Shown here: positions 36,742 to 44,990 of the stretch, one piece after another
How the letters are laid out: every line of letters begins with the position of its first letter
Numbering within the stretch: position 1 is the stretch's first letter
Program-made: the position numbers and the translations under genes
Origin: Acidobacteriota bacterium
GTDB taxonomy: Bacteria > Acidobacteriota > Vicinamibacteria > Vicinamibacterales > Fen-181
Direction: 5' to 3'
DNA length: 64,000 nucleotides
NCBI GenBank assembly: GCA_003170135.1
Contig: PMZR01000063.1
Coordinates: 30,149-94,148 of the forward strand
The notes under the pieces: generated by a model
Seen by the model: the letters and a program-made list of their open reading frames with translations, nothing else
Told to the model about the DNA's origin: nothing
Databases searched by the model: none

Positions 36742-37639
36742 ATTCGGAACGGTGCTCAGGGCGCGAAGGCTCGTTCGGACGGTGAACCCGACGACGATCC
36801 CTGTGCCTCTCGGGGCGTACCTTGAGGAAGCCGGGGCGGTGCTTCGGGAGCAAACAGATCTTGGGCCCGACGAACCCGGCTTCTCCTTTTCAGGCAAGGG
36901 CAAGCACTTCATCTGCGTCAACGCCAACGACCGACTCGAGCGTCAGCGGTTCACGGTATGCCACGAACTCGCGCACATCGTTCTAGGGTTGCCGTCCGAC
37001 CACAACGCGCTGCCCTGGTGGAGCTACGCCAAGAGGCCGCTCGCGGAAATCCTCTGCGATGTGTTCGCCGCCGAGCTGCTTCTTCCCTGCAACCTGTTCG
37101 AGCGCATTGTGGAGGAATCGTCTGTCAGCCTCGCTACGGTGGATGCTCTCGCCACTCGTTTTCTGGCATCCGTCACCGCTACCGGTTCGCGATTCGCCTG
37201 GATTGTGAGTACGCCATGCGCGTTTGTCCTTTCCGAGCAAGGCAGGGTGAGGTACGCGTCGCGATCGAAAGCCCTGAGGGACGCGAATGCCTGGATTCCG
37301 CCGCGTACCGATCTGCCGGACGGTTCTCTCTCAGAGCGCGTGCGCGCCGGAGGGTCTCCGCCCAGAGAGGAAGTCGATGCCGCTCTTTGGTTCACCGACT
37401 GGGAACGCGGCGGCGTGCTTCTGGAGGAAGCTCGGTACCTGGCTCAGTGGGACCAGACGCTCACCCTGCTTTGGTTCGAGAGCGAGGAGGTGCCCCAGAT
37501 CAAGCGCGACGCTGGCGATTACCGTTGGGCGCATGAGGGTCGCGAGGACGCCGAACCCCGTCGGGAAGATGAAGAAGAGTTCGGCCTGCAGGAACTCGAC
37601 GGAAATCTCCGCTGGCCTAGCAAGAAACGGCGCGGGTGA
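36728..37639 (+). CDS. capP: ImmA/IrrE-type metallopeptidase (CapP-like)
   Basis: 303 aa with zinc site HELAH (residues 79-83) and a downstream acid in ILCDVFAAELLLP, typical of ImmA/IrrE peptidases. It overlaps the end of the capH-like gene by 14 bases. In described CBASS systems CapP senses DNA damage and cleaves CapH to release expression. The C-terminal part (WFTDWERGGVLLEEARY ...) is an additional domain of unknown function. GTG 36719 is an alternative start. Confidence 0.85.
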   Translation: MALDEFGTVLRARRLVRTVNPTTIPVPLGAYLEEAGAVLREQTDLGPDEPGFSFSGKGKHFICVNANDRLERQRFTVCHELAHIVLGLPSDHNALPWWSYAKRPLAEILCDVFAAELLLPCNLFERIVEESSVSLATVDALATRFLASVTATGSRFAWIVSTPCAFVLSEQGRVRYASRSKALRDANAWIPPRTDLPDGSLSERVRAGGSPPREEVDAALWFTDWERGGVLLEEARYLAQWDQTLTLLWFESEEVPQIKRDAGDYRWAHEGREDAEPRREDEEEFGLQELDGNLRWPSKKRRG

Positions 37640-37755
37640 AGCCTAGCCACCGGCTTCCGCCGTATAATTCCTGAGGAGTCTCGACGGAGTCCGACCGAAA
37701 CGAATGCCCATTCACATATCGGGAAGGCTGCGGGGCTGCAACGACCGTCTGCAAC

Positions 37756-38331
37756 ATGCCAACTGTGCAAATCCGCCCCGAGCGCATAGACGGCCCTTGG
37801 ATCGAAGGATTCGTGCTGGACCGGCATGTAATCTCAAGCCGCCCGGTCGGATACCTGGGCGAGCACATGCAGTTCGATACAACGCGTTCGGCTCTCGGTG
37901 AACTCGTCTATCAGCTGAAGTACAAGGGCGGGCCGCCGGACGACATCATCGAGACCGCGACTGCGTTCGTGGCAGAGCATTGGGCCGGCACGATTGACTG
38001 TGTGGTCTCACCACCGCCGTCGCTGCACCGGGCCAAGCAGCCGGCCGTGGTCATTGCGGACGGCATCGCGGGCAACCTCGGCGTGATGAACAAGCTTGCC
38101 GCTGTGGTCAAAGCAGCTGCGACACCGCAAATGAAGAATGTCGCGCTTGCGGAGCGGGCGCCGCTACTGAGCGCAGCCATTCAACCAGGTCCTGATTCCG
38201 TAAACGGCATGCGGGTCCTGATTGTCGACGATCTGTGGGAGACTGGAAACACGATGAGGCGCGTGGCCGAGGTGCTCGGCACGATGGGAGCTTCGGAGAT
38301 CCGCGCGCTCGCAATCACTCGGACGAAGTGA
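37756..38331 (+). CDS. ComF-type phosphoribosyltransferase
   Basis: 191 aa. The PRPP-binding loop VLIVDDLWETGNTMRRVAE near residue 155-175 and the earlier CVVSPPPSL match type I phosphoribosyltransferases, with ComF-like spacing. The gene lies 3 bases before the SLOG gene, so the two are an operon. Such enzymes in conflict islands are thought to process nucleotides or nucleotide-like signals. Which base is handled cannot be told. Confidence 0.8.
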   Translation: MPTVQIRPERIDGPWIEGFVLDRHVISSRPVGYLGEHMQFDTTRSALGELVYQLKYKGGPPDDIIETATAFVAEHWAGTIDCVVSPPPSLHRAKQPAVVIADGIAGNLGVMNKLAAVVKAAATPQMKNVALAERAPLLSAAIQPGPDSVNGMRVLIVDDLWETGNTMRRVAEVLGTMGASEIRALAITRTK

Positions 38332-38334
38332 GCG

Positions 38335-38919
38335 ATGTATCCACAGAGTGTCTTCGTCGCCGGCTCACGGCAGATTTCCCGCCTGCCTGCGGAGGTCAGA
38401 ACGCGCATCGATACGATGACCGACAAGGGCTTCCAGATCCTCGTTGGTGACGCCAATGGCGCCGACAAGGCAGTTCAGCGATACCTCGCCAACAAGGCCT
38501 ACCCGAACGTCGTCGTGCATTGCATGGGAAACCACTGCCGGAATAACGTCGGCCAGTGGCCCACTCGTCAAGTTCCGGCCCCTTCCGGTGCCAGGGGCTT
38601 CGACTATTACTCGGTCAAGGACCGGGCGATGGCCGAGGCCGCGCAGTACGGCCTGATGCTCTGGGACGGCAAGAGCAAGGGCACCATCAACAACGTCGTG
38701 AGCCTCTCACGGCAGAACAAACTGGTCGTGGTCTACGTCGCGCCGACGCGGAGTTTCCAGACTGTGCGCTCCTTCGACGACTTGAAGGACGTTCTTGCGA
38801 AAGGCGACCCCGCGAGCGTCCGCCGGCTGGCGCACGAGCTCCACCTAGACACCTTCCAGGGCGACTCGCCAGTTATTGAGTCACCGCCGGGCCGGAGGGA
38901 GATCTTGACAAAAACTTGA
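38335..38919 (+). CDS. SLOG-domain protein (Rossmann-like, YspA type)
   Basis: 194 aa. VFVAGSRQISRLP at the start and ILVGDANGADKAVQRYLA show the SLOG fold of LOG/DprA-like proteins, which bind or process nucleotides. YGLMLWDGKSKGTINNV is the second nucleotide-contact loop. The last dozen residues (PPGRREILTKT) are encoded inside the 180-bp repeat that follows, so the original C-terminus may have been exchanged by recombination. Paired with the phosphoribosyltransferase; together they may make or sense a nucleotide signal. Confidence 0.75.
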   Translation: MYPQSVFVAGSRQISRLPAEVRTRIDTMTDKGFQILVGDANGADKAVQRYLANKAYPNVVVHCMGNHCRNNVGQWPTRQVPAPSGARGFDYYSVKDRAMAEAAQYGLMLWDGKSKGTINNVVSLSRQNKLVVVYVAPTRSFQTVRSFDDLKDVLAKGDPASVRRLAHELHLDTFQGDSPVIESPPGRREILTKT

Positions 38920-39073
38920 CAAACTGCCCACGAAACCACCCTTTTTGACCCGAGCCGGCCGAACGACCATCGACCAAAACCCTAACAAAACCGACAGAAT
39001 CGGTCACCGTCGACGCCGGGGTTTTCGCCTCTGGACCACGTTATCGGGGTTCGAATCCCTGCCTCCCAGCCAA
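38894..39073 (+). repeat. 180-bp repeat copy A, tRNA-like 3' end (attachment-site remnant)
   Basis: Starts GGAGGGAGATCTTGAC and ends with GGTTCGAATCC plus CCTCCCAGCCAA, the T-arm and 3' acceptor strand of a tRNA-like gene. A copy of the same length lies in the same direction at 54937-55116; the last 50 bases are identical and the rest is diverged by scattered substitutions. A third, inverted, partial copy is at 40501. No 5' half of a tRNA is present. Typical of attL/attR left by an integrative element. Confidence 0.75.
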
Positions 39074-39259
39074 TCCCGTAAGCCGCTCCTTTTCAAGAAC
39101 TTACCTCACCCCACTTTCGTTTTCCGCTCCGCCACGTCAGCGTCAACTGAGACACGAATGAGACACGGCGACGGAAACACCCCCTCGCGGCCGGCTGGTA
39201 TCGACATCGGCGGCGTGGGGCCGACGGGTTCATCAAAATGGCCGGCCTGACGCACAGGG

Positions 39260-40358
39260 CGAGCCGGGGCTTTCTCACTCGGCCTGATTCCCGCGATCGA
39301 CACCGGCATCGATATCCAGCTCGGACGCGGTGTCCGCCGCCGGCCGGAGGCGCATCGTGCGACCATTGCCGCTGCCGAAGCCGACGTCGAGGGAGCCTGC
39401 GATCCCGCCTGCGCCTGCATGTGCGCCTGCACGCCATCGCGGAACCAGCAGCTCGTGAACGCCCGTCGGGCCGTCGCCACGGCGATCCTGCATCAGCGGA
39501 AGGCTGAGCTCGATGCGGCCACCGCGGAACTGATCGGGGCGGTCTCCGACCACTACGGCCACCTGTTCGAGTTCGACCGCAGGCGCGAGCTCCTTGTAGA
39601 CGCCAGGGAAGTGGTCTCCCTGCTCGTGGCGACGGCAATGGCGCGCTATGCGGCCGGCAGCGCCGACCAAGCCTCCGTGGTGCGAGCCCAAGATCGAGCA
39701 GACGAGAATCGGTCAGATGTTCGAGGATGCGTGTGCCGACCGAACCATGGCACAGGCGGCCCTGAACCGCCTCATGGACGATGCCCCGGATTCACCGGTT
39801 GGCCCGGTGAGTCGGCTCACGGACCTCGGTCCGACGCTATCGACGCTCGACGCGCAGGCGCTCGGTGACCTGGCCGTGAGGAATGGACCACGGATCGCGG
39901 TGCGCAGAGGCCAGGCCGAGGCGGGGGCCGCACGTGTAGAAGTCGCGCGCCAGGAATGCAGGACAATCTGCCCGAAGGTGATCGCGGCCGAGCACCAGGC
40001 CGAGGCCGCGAAGTTGGATCTCGCGACCGCGTCCGCCGAGTCACGCGCCGAGGTCGTGTGTCTGCTGACCGCGTGGCGCCGGGCCCAGGAACAAGTGGCG
40101 GCGTACGAGACGGCACTCGTCATCCAATCGCACGCGGCGTTCGATGCTGCACGTACCGGCTATCTGGGCGGAGGGAACGACTTCGCGACCGTCCTGGACG
40201 CGTTCAAGCAGTGGCTCGAGGTGCAACTCGAACTCGCGCACTCGATGGCCCACAGGTTCATGGTCCGTTCGCGAGTGGCCCTGCTCGCCCACCCGCCCGC
40301 CGGCGGACGGTGGCCGCATGCGGCTGGAGACGCGGCCGGCCGCCCTCGCGTGCCCTGA
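39260..40358 (+). pseudogene. TolC-family outer-membrane efflux protein remnant
   Basis: Reads in two frames. The first carries RRAVATAILHQRKAELDAAT and ARYAAGSADQASVVRAQ; after a shift near 39690 the second has QAALNRLMDDAPDSPVG, RNGPRIAVRRGQAEAGAA and DFATVLDAFKQWLEVQLELA. These are TolC coiled-coil and loop signatures. The N-terminal signal peptide is missing, and the central coiled coil is shortened. A decayed efflux gene. Confidence 0.7.
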
Positions 40359-40385
40359 CGATGTCGAAGGCACCCCGCCGCTCCC

Positions 40386-40500
40386 TCAGAACGTCCACTT
40401 GACCTCCGCCTGCACGGTCCGCGGCGGCGCGAAGTGTGTACCGGAGAACGTCGAGAGGAAGTTGTACAGCGCCACCTTGTTCGTGAGGTTGAACACGAAT
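40386..40500 (-). pseudogene. C-terminal tail of a TonB-dependent receptor
   Basis: About 37 codons reading FVFNLTNKVALYNFLSTFSG, then PPRTVQAEVKWTF and stop: the last beta strands of a TonB-dependent receptor, ending in the required aromatic residue. The gene is cut off at the boundary of the inverted repeat copy B. The junction shows that recombination, not gradual decay, removed the rest. Confidence 0.7.
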
Positions 40501-40652
40501 CCCGATAATGTGGTCCAGAGGCGAAACCCGCGACGTCGACGGTGACCGATTATGTCGGTTTTGTTAGGGGTTTCTTCGATGATCGTTCGGCCAGCTGGGG
40601 TCGAAAAGGGTGGTTTCGTGCGCAGTTTGTCAAGTTTTTGTCAAGATCTCCC
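40501..40652 (-). repeat. inverted partial repeat copy B (152 bp)
   Basis: Matches bases 38897-39048 of copy A on the opposite strand with no length change, but stops at TTATCGGG, within the T-stem. The following GTTCGAATCC is replaced by the TonB-receptor fragment. Break at this point is what a tyrosine-recombinase crossover in a tRNA T-arm would leave. Confidence 0.7.
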
Positions 40653-40727
40653 AGGAGCCGTCAACGGGGCGAGCCGTCGATCTGCGCGGTGGCCCCGGAC
40701 TATATGCGCCGGATTGGGGGAACACGG

Positions 40728-41886
40728 ATGCGCCAAGAAACCACGGTGCCGCGCGAGCAGTTGTACCGCGAGCTCTGGACAGAACCCGCGCAGGTGGTGG
40801 CCAAGCGTTACGGAATCTCAGACGTGGGGTTGGCGAAGGTATGCCGTCGCTATGGGATCCCGAAACCAGGTCTCGGGTATTGGGCGCAGCGCCAGCACGG
40901 GAAGGCGCCCGATCCGGAACCGCTGCCACCGGCCCAGGAGCCCGCCCTCGAAACCGTCGTGTTCCAGGCGGGCGAGCAGACGGGGACGAACGCGGACGCA
41001 CCCGAATACCGGCGCGAAAAAGATCCCGAGTGGCGCATCGAGGTTCCAGCCGACTTGAAGCTGTCCCACGCGCTGGTCACGGCGGCTGACGTGGCGCTCC
41101 GCCGGCGCCGCGGCGAGAAGTCTGGCAACCAACCCGTCCGGTGGAACGATCGCTATCGCGCTCAGCTCTCAAGGCCGGGCTGTGAGTGCCTGGACATCGC
41201 GGTCTCCAAACCTCTCATTCCGCGGGCGCTACGAATCATGCAGGCGCTGATCGCCGCCGTTGAGAGGCGTGGCTACTCGGTTTCGGTGACGCCGAAGGGC
41301 AAGACGATCATCAGGGTGCTGGACGAAGATTTTCAGATTGCGCTGAACGAGCGCCTGAAGCAGGTGCAGGTGAAGCACACCTACGGGACCGGCGTCGACC
41401 TCGCGCCGTGGCCGTCTTCGCCTCAGAATCGGTCCCGACTACAGCAGCGCCGGCGTAGTTGACGATCCGCCACGTCTGATCGAGACGCAGCTCAACCGCT
41501 TTGTCGCCGGCCTGGTGCGTCGCGCGCTGACGGCCAAGCGTGAGCGCGCGGTTCATCAGGAGCGTGAACGACGATGGCGCATCCACGACGAAGAACGCCG
41601 AAGACAGGACCAGGAGCATCACTCCGAGGAGTTGCGGCGACGCCGACTGCGAGTGTTGGCGAGCCGTTGGGTCCAGCATCAGCGCGTGTCTCAGTTCGTC
41701 ACCAGCGTGGAGCAGCGTGTCCGCGACAGACGTCTCGACGGCGAGCCCCAAGAGGTCGCGACGCGCTGGGTCGAATGGGCGAAGAGCCACCTCCGAGAGA
41801 GCGACCCGGTCGAAACGCTGTTGAACGAGCCGTGGTCGGCCGCGCCGATGCCGCCAGCGATGCCGATGCCGTGGAGTTGGGAATAG
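40728..41886 (+). pseudogene. frameshifted paralogue of the HTH-module protein at 26301
   Basis: Starts MRQETTVPREQLYRELWTEP with the same HTH-like module (RYGIPKPGLGYWAQ) and continues closely parallel to the 384-aa protein. Near 41410 (CTCGCGCCGTGGCCG) one base too many, or two too few, shifts the frame, giving a stop at 41462. The other frame then continues GRLRLRIGPDYSS ... through the Arg/Glu-rich coiled coil to MPMPWSWE. Otherwise intact, so the break is recent or a sequencing error. Confidence 0.75.
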
Positions 41887-41950
41887 GGCGTTTCCCTGGA
41901 ATCGCCCATATTGTCGCCCCTTGTCTCGGATTCGCCACGGAGGTCGGGTC

Positions 41951-41993
41951 CGCGGAGCCTTGGACTCGAACCTACAACCCTCCGGTGAACAGG
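41951..41993 (-). other. tRNA-Asn-like 3' fragment
   Basis: On the minus strand, CTGTTCACCGGAGGGTTGTA followed by GGTTCGAGTCC resembles the anticodon-to-T-loop part of tRNA-Asn. The T-stem 3' side and acceptor do not pair, and no 5' half is present. A possible second attachment-site scar; weak. Confidence 0.35.
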
Positions 41994-42084
41994 TTAATGC
42001 AGGTGTGCTATCTCGTTGGTTCTTCGTAGGTTTAGCTCGGACGGGATCGGCCTGTTACCTGGTGTTCGGGCGCAAATTGTTCAC

Positions 42085-42212
42085 AAATTGATCACAGGCC
42101 CCCACGGCTGTCGTGGACCCAAGTCTGGCGAGCGGCCCGGCCGCGTCTTGGCGTCAGTGATCGCGCGCCATCAAGAGCCTTTGTCGCGCCGATGGAATTT
42201 CTGGTAGGGACA
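42085..42212 (+). mobile_element. solo end of the rve-type IS
   Basis: Ends GGAATTTCTGGTAGGGACA. The sequence before it (GATCGCGCGCCATCAAGAGCC) parallels the terminal non-coding part of the complete element at 44991-46291. Only the end remains, joined directly to a second fragment of the same IS family. Confidence 0.55.
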
Positions 42213-42547
42213 ACTACCACGAGTGGCGAACGCACCTCTCGCTCGACAAGGATGCTCCCGTCCCACGGGCAGTGCAACCGCCGACCCGCGGCACGATCGT
42301 CCAGATCCCACACCTTGGTGGTTTGCATCATCACTACGAACGTCGCGCCGCCTGACCGCCACTCTCGGCGCGATCGACGGCTTGTTGCCACTCAGGTCGT
42401 CCGCCCGTTCTGCGTCCACACCGGGCCCCGGTCGTCCCCGAGGCGGCGAGCACCCCGCGTGGCGGGTTCTGGGGCGGCGTGTTGGCGCCGACGATCGCAC
42501 GCTATCAGGAGCCCTTCCCGGGCGCGTAGAGTTTCTGGTAGGGACAG
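42213..42547 (+). mobile_element. remnant of rve-type IS (transposase C-terminus and end)
   Basis: Begins inside the transposase at YHEWRTHLSLDKDAPVPRAV, continues to HHHYERRAA and stop at 42353-42355, then runs through the non-coding end to GAGTTTCTGGTAGGGACAG. Compare the same residues at the end of the complete element at 45184. Two IS ends in the same direction 335 bases apart point to deletion between nested or tandem copies. Confidence 0.65.
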
Positions 42548-42569
42548 GGGGTCCACCGTACCCAAGCCG

Positions 42570-42791
42570 ATGCCAGATCCTTTTTGGCGAAGGACAGGCT
42601 TGTTTTTCGGGGCGTTTGTGGACGTCGCGTCGGTCCTCCTCGTGGTGGGCCTGCCCCTGCAGCTCGCAGGGTTCCTCCGCGGCCCGGTCACCTCGCTCAT
42701 GTGGTTACCAATGCTCGCGTTCGAGGCGCCGCTCGCGCTGTGCCTGCCCATGAAAGGCGTCCCCATGCCGGCCCGGACGCAGTCGGCATGA
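42570..42791 (+). pseudogene. DUF4386-like membrane protein fragment
   Basis: 73 aa, MPDPFWRRTGLFFGAFVDVA, with two hydrophobic stretches (ASVLLVVGLPLQLAGF and SLMWLPMLAFEAPLALCL). Resembles the C-terminal part of DUF4386-type membrane proteins. Most of the gene is missing. It overlaps the next fragment by ATGA, a remnant of the original operon. Confidence 0.45.
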
Positions 42792-42916
42792 CCTTGCTGC
42801 CCATACACATCACCGCTGGAGCCATTCGTCTATCGCCGCGGGTGGGGGACGACGTCCAGATCGGGACGACACTCGCGTTCGGTACGCCAACTCGAAGTCC
42901 GAGGAGCTCGCGGTAG
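42788..42916 (+). pseudogene. N-terminal fragment of a DUF2306-like membrane protein
   Basis: Begins MTLLPIHITAGAI, which matches the start of DUF2306-type membrane proteins, then loses resemblance. The ISAzo13-type element at 42937 lies just beyond. Family call is tentative, based on the first 13 residues and the position after a DUF4386-like gene. Confidence 0.35.
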
Positions 42917-42933
42917 AGTTCCATGTCGAGGCG

Positions 42934-44169
42934 TTAGGCAGTGTTAATAAATAAAGTTATCAAGCAGCGTGGGGGCTTGATGACGTAATTCCAGTCACCG
43001 TGGAAGCGATGGCGTTCGAGGTTCACCTGCTTCATCTGGGCGTCGGAGATCTTCCGGCCGGTCGCGTATCGCCGGCGGTCGAGACGGCAGATGACGGTCA
43101 AGCCCTTCGCCGTCGTGGTCCGGGCGATCAGGTTCACGATCGTTTCGTAGTCCTGCAACGGCTCGCCACGCCAGTTCGACGAGATGAACGAGAACAGCCG
43201 GTGTTCGACCTTGTTCCATTTGCTCGTGCCCGGCGGGAAATGACAGACCGACAGGGACCGGTGCGTTTCGTCGGCCAGCTTCTGCAGCTCCCATTTCCAC
43301 AGCCGCAGGCGCGACCCGTTGCTCCCGCCCGCGTCCGCCGTGATGACAATCGCCTTCGTCTTCGGATACAAGAATCGCCCTTCCGCTCGCCACCAGCCCC
43401 GGATCGAGGCCACCGCAAACGCGCCCGTGTCGTGGTCGGTGCCGACGTTCACAAAGCCCTCGTTGCGCCCGATGTCATAGCTGCCGTACGGATAGGCGCG
43501 CGGCACGGCGGGACCGGGAAAGTCGTGACCGTTCACCGTCACCGGCTGCTTCGCCCGACGCCATTGGCGCCCAGCGTTGGCGTAGTTGCCGAGCAACTCC
43601 TTCTTCTTGGTGTCCACCGAAATGACCGGAATCCCCACTGCCAGCGCCTGCCGCACGACGGCATTGATATGGCGGAACTGGGCATCCCGGTCCGGGTGAT
43701 CGGCGCCCTCCTCGGTCTTGCGCGTGCCCTGGAGACTGAAGTGTTGGGCGTGGAGCAGCTGCGCCAGTTTCACATGGCTGATCGGGTGCCGTTGCCGGTC
43801 CAGCTCGGCCGCGAGCGCCCGCGTGCTCTTGCACACCCAGCGCAACGGGGACTCCGGATCGCCCAGGGTCGCGGGTTCGATCAATCGGTCCAACGCGCCC
43901 AACAGCCCGGGATCGTGAGCCGTGACCGGCTTGCGGCCCGCGCCCGGCCGCCGCACACGGCCGGGCTCCAGCACGACCCCCTGCTGGATCTCCTGAATCC
44001 CTCGCGCAATCGCCTTCCGCGACAGTCCCGACGCACGGTGAACGATGGAGACGCCCCCGTAGGCCAGCATCAAGGCTTCACTGGCGGCCATGAGGCGCCG
44101 CGCCCGTTCGTCCAGCATCGGCCACACGGCGGCGAACTTCTGCGTCAGCCGCTGCGGGTCGGAGTCCAT
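42934..44169 (-). CDS. ISAzo13-family transposase
   Basis: 411 aa (a TTG two codons earlier is an alternative start). Contains VISVDTKKKELLGNYANAG, FVNVGTDHDTGAFAVASI, a D-rich strand IVITADAGGSNGSR and the C-terminal HFPPGTSKWNKVEHRLFSF, all characteristic of this DDE family. The frame runs past the end seen in its sister (NYVIKPPR, then CLITLFINTA) through the terminal repeat. Its stop codon TAA is the complement of the flanking TTA, so it lies in the target duplication. Probably still active or recently so. Confidence 0.88.
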   Translation of the reverse strand: MDSDPQRLTQKFAAVWPMLDERARRLMAASEALMLAYGGVSIVHRASGLSRKAIARGIQEIQQGVVLEPGRVRRPGAGRKPVTAHDPGLLGALDRLIEPATLGDPESPLRWVCKSTRALAAELDRQRHPISHVKLAQLLHAQHFSLQGTRKTEEGADHPDRDAQFRHINAVVRQALAVGIPVISVDTKKKELLGNYANAGRQWRRAKQPVTVNGHDFPGPAVPRAYPYGSYDIGRNEGFVNVGTDHDTGAFAVASIRGWWRAEGRFLYPKTKAIVITADAGGSNGSRLRLWKWELQKLADETHRSLSVCHFPPGTSKWNKVEHRLFSFISSNWRGEPLQDYETIVNLIARTTTAKGLTVICRLDRRRYATGRKISDAQMKQVNLERHRFHGDWNYVIKPPRCLITLFINTA

Positions 44170-44228
44170 GCTCAACCATCGTATCGTGCTTTCAGCTCAA
44201 TTTGGTAACTTTATTTATTAACTGCTCC
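42937..44228 (-). mobile_element. ISAzo13-type insertion sequence, copy 1
   Basis: 1292 bp. Ends begin GG and share GTTAATAAATAAAGTTA as inverted repeat (42943-42959 and 44206-44222). Flanked by TTA at 42934-42936 and 44229-44231, a 3-bp target duplication. One transposase gene fills it. A related element with the same kind of target lies at 47223-48511 in the opposite direction. Confidence 0.85.
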
Positions 44229-44241
44229 TTAGGCTAACCTC

Positions 44242-44646
44242 TTACGGTTGAATGGTCGCCGTCAGGACTTGCGGCCCGCGCGGGTCCCTTGCTCTGGCAT
44301 CCTGCTCGGCGGTCACAAACACATCGAAACTCTTCAGCGGGGTGACGGTTTCGAAGGTCCCGTTTAGGTTCTTATCCACTTTCAGTTGGCCCTGATTCTC
44401 GGAGTTCCCGCCCCGTTCCTGCAGCCAAACAACATACGCGGCTGCGCGTGGCATCAGATTTTCGAGTTTGGCGAGATGCTGAACTGTCATCTTCAGACTC
44501 GTGTTGCCGTTCTTGTCCTTGCCGATCTCAACCTCGCCCCGAGCCGCAGGAACGATAGACCCTGCGGTCATTGGGTACTTCTTGCCTGCATACGCGACAG
44601 TACAGAGCAGCGCGAGTGCCAAACAGATTGTGAAGAGCTTTCGCAT
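44242..44646 (-). CDS. secreted small protein of unknown function
   Basis: 134 aa from ATG 44646 with GGGAGG upstream. Has a clear signal peptide (MRKLFTICLALALLCTVAYA, then G). The mature part KKYPMTAGSIVPAARGEVEI and LKMTVQHLAKLENLMPRAAA, VVWLQERGG suggests a small beta-sandwich exported domain. Similar anti-sigma-like or CHRD-type domains are known in such proteins, but no family was fixed. Left intact between two IS elements. Confidence 0.75.
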   Translation of the reverse strand: MRKLFTICLALALLCTVAYAGKKYPMTAGSIVPAARGEVEIGKDKNGNTSLKMTVQHLAKLENLMPRAAAYVVWLQERGGNSENQGQLKVDKNLNGTFETVTPLKSFDVFVTAEQDARARDPRGPQVLTATIQP

Positions 44647-44990
44647 CGGACACCTCCCGCTGAAGCGAAGACCGCCATGCTGAATGCACGCAAGCCCTCT
44701 TGCTTCGGGCCGTACACATGCTAGGCGAGGGCAGGATGGCGAGTCTGTGCACTTCAGAACAGCTGTGGACGCGTGTGCACAACTGAACAGACGACGATAG
44801 GCGATATTAGGGCGGTTTCGCGAAATCCTCGCCGCCGGGCCTCGGCTTGACCCGTCTTCGACAGTTGAAAAAGTCAAATGGCTGCGGATACAGGACTTAC
44901 GGCCGCCGGTTTCGTGTAGTGACACGCCGATCCATCTTCTTGGACGACGCGCGTGACCGTTCAGGCCGGGCGGAGCGCGGGTGGGATCGC
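44647..44990 (-). other. intergenic region upstream of the secreted protein
   Basis: 344 bases between the secreted-protein start and the left end of the next IS. No gene seen. The stretch holds the promoter of the secreted protein. Confidence 0.4.

Noticed and set aside
38894..39073. Complete tRNA gene in repeat A
   Set aside because: Only the T-arm and acceptor 3' strand are present; no D-arm, anticodon arm or matching 5' acceptor.
40542..40670. Similar short frames (MTD-x-VGF ... FRAQFVKFLSRSP) in repeat copies B and C
   Set aside because: The similarity comes from the DNA repeat itself; no RBS and the frame does not continue into a conserved protein.
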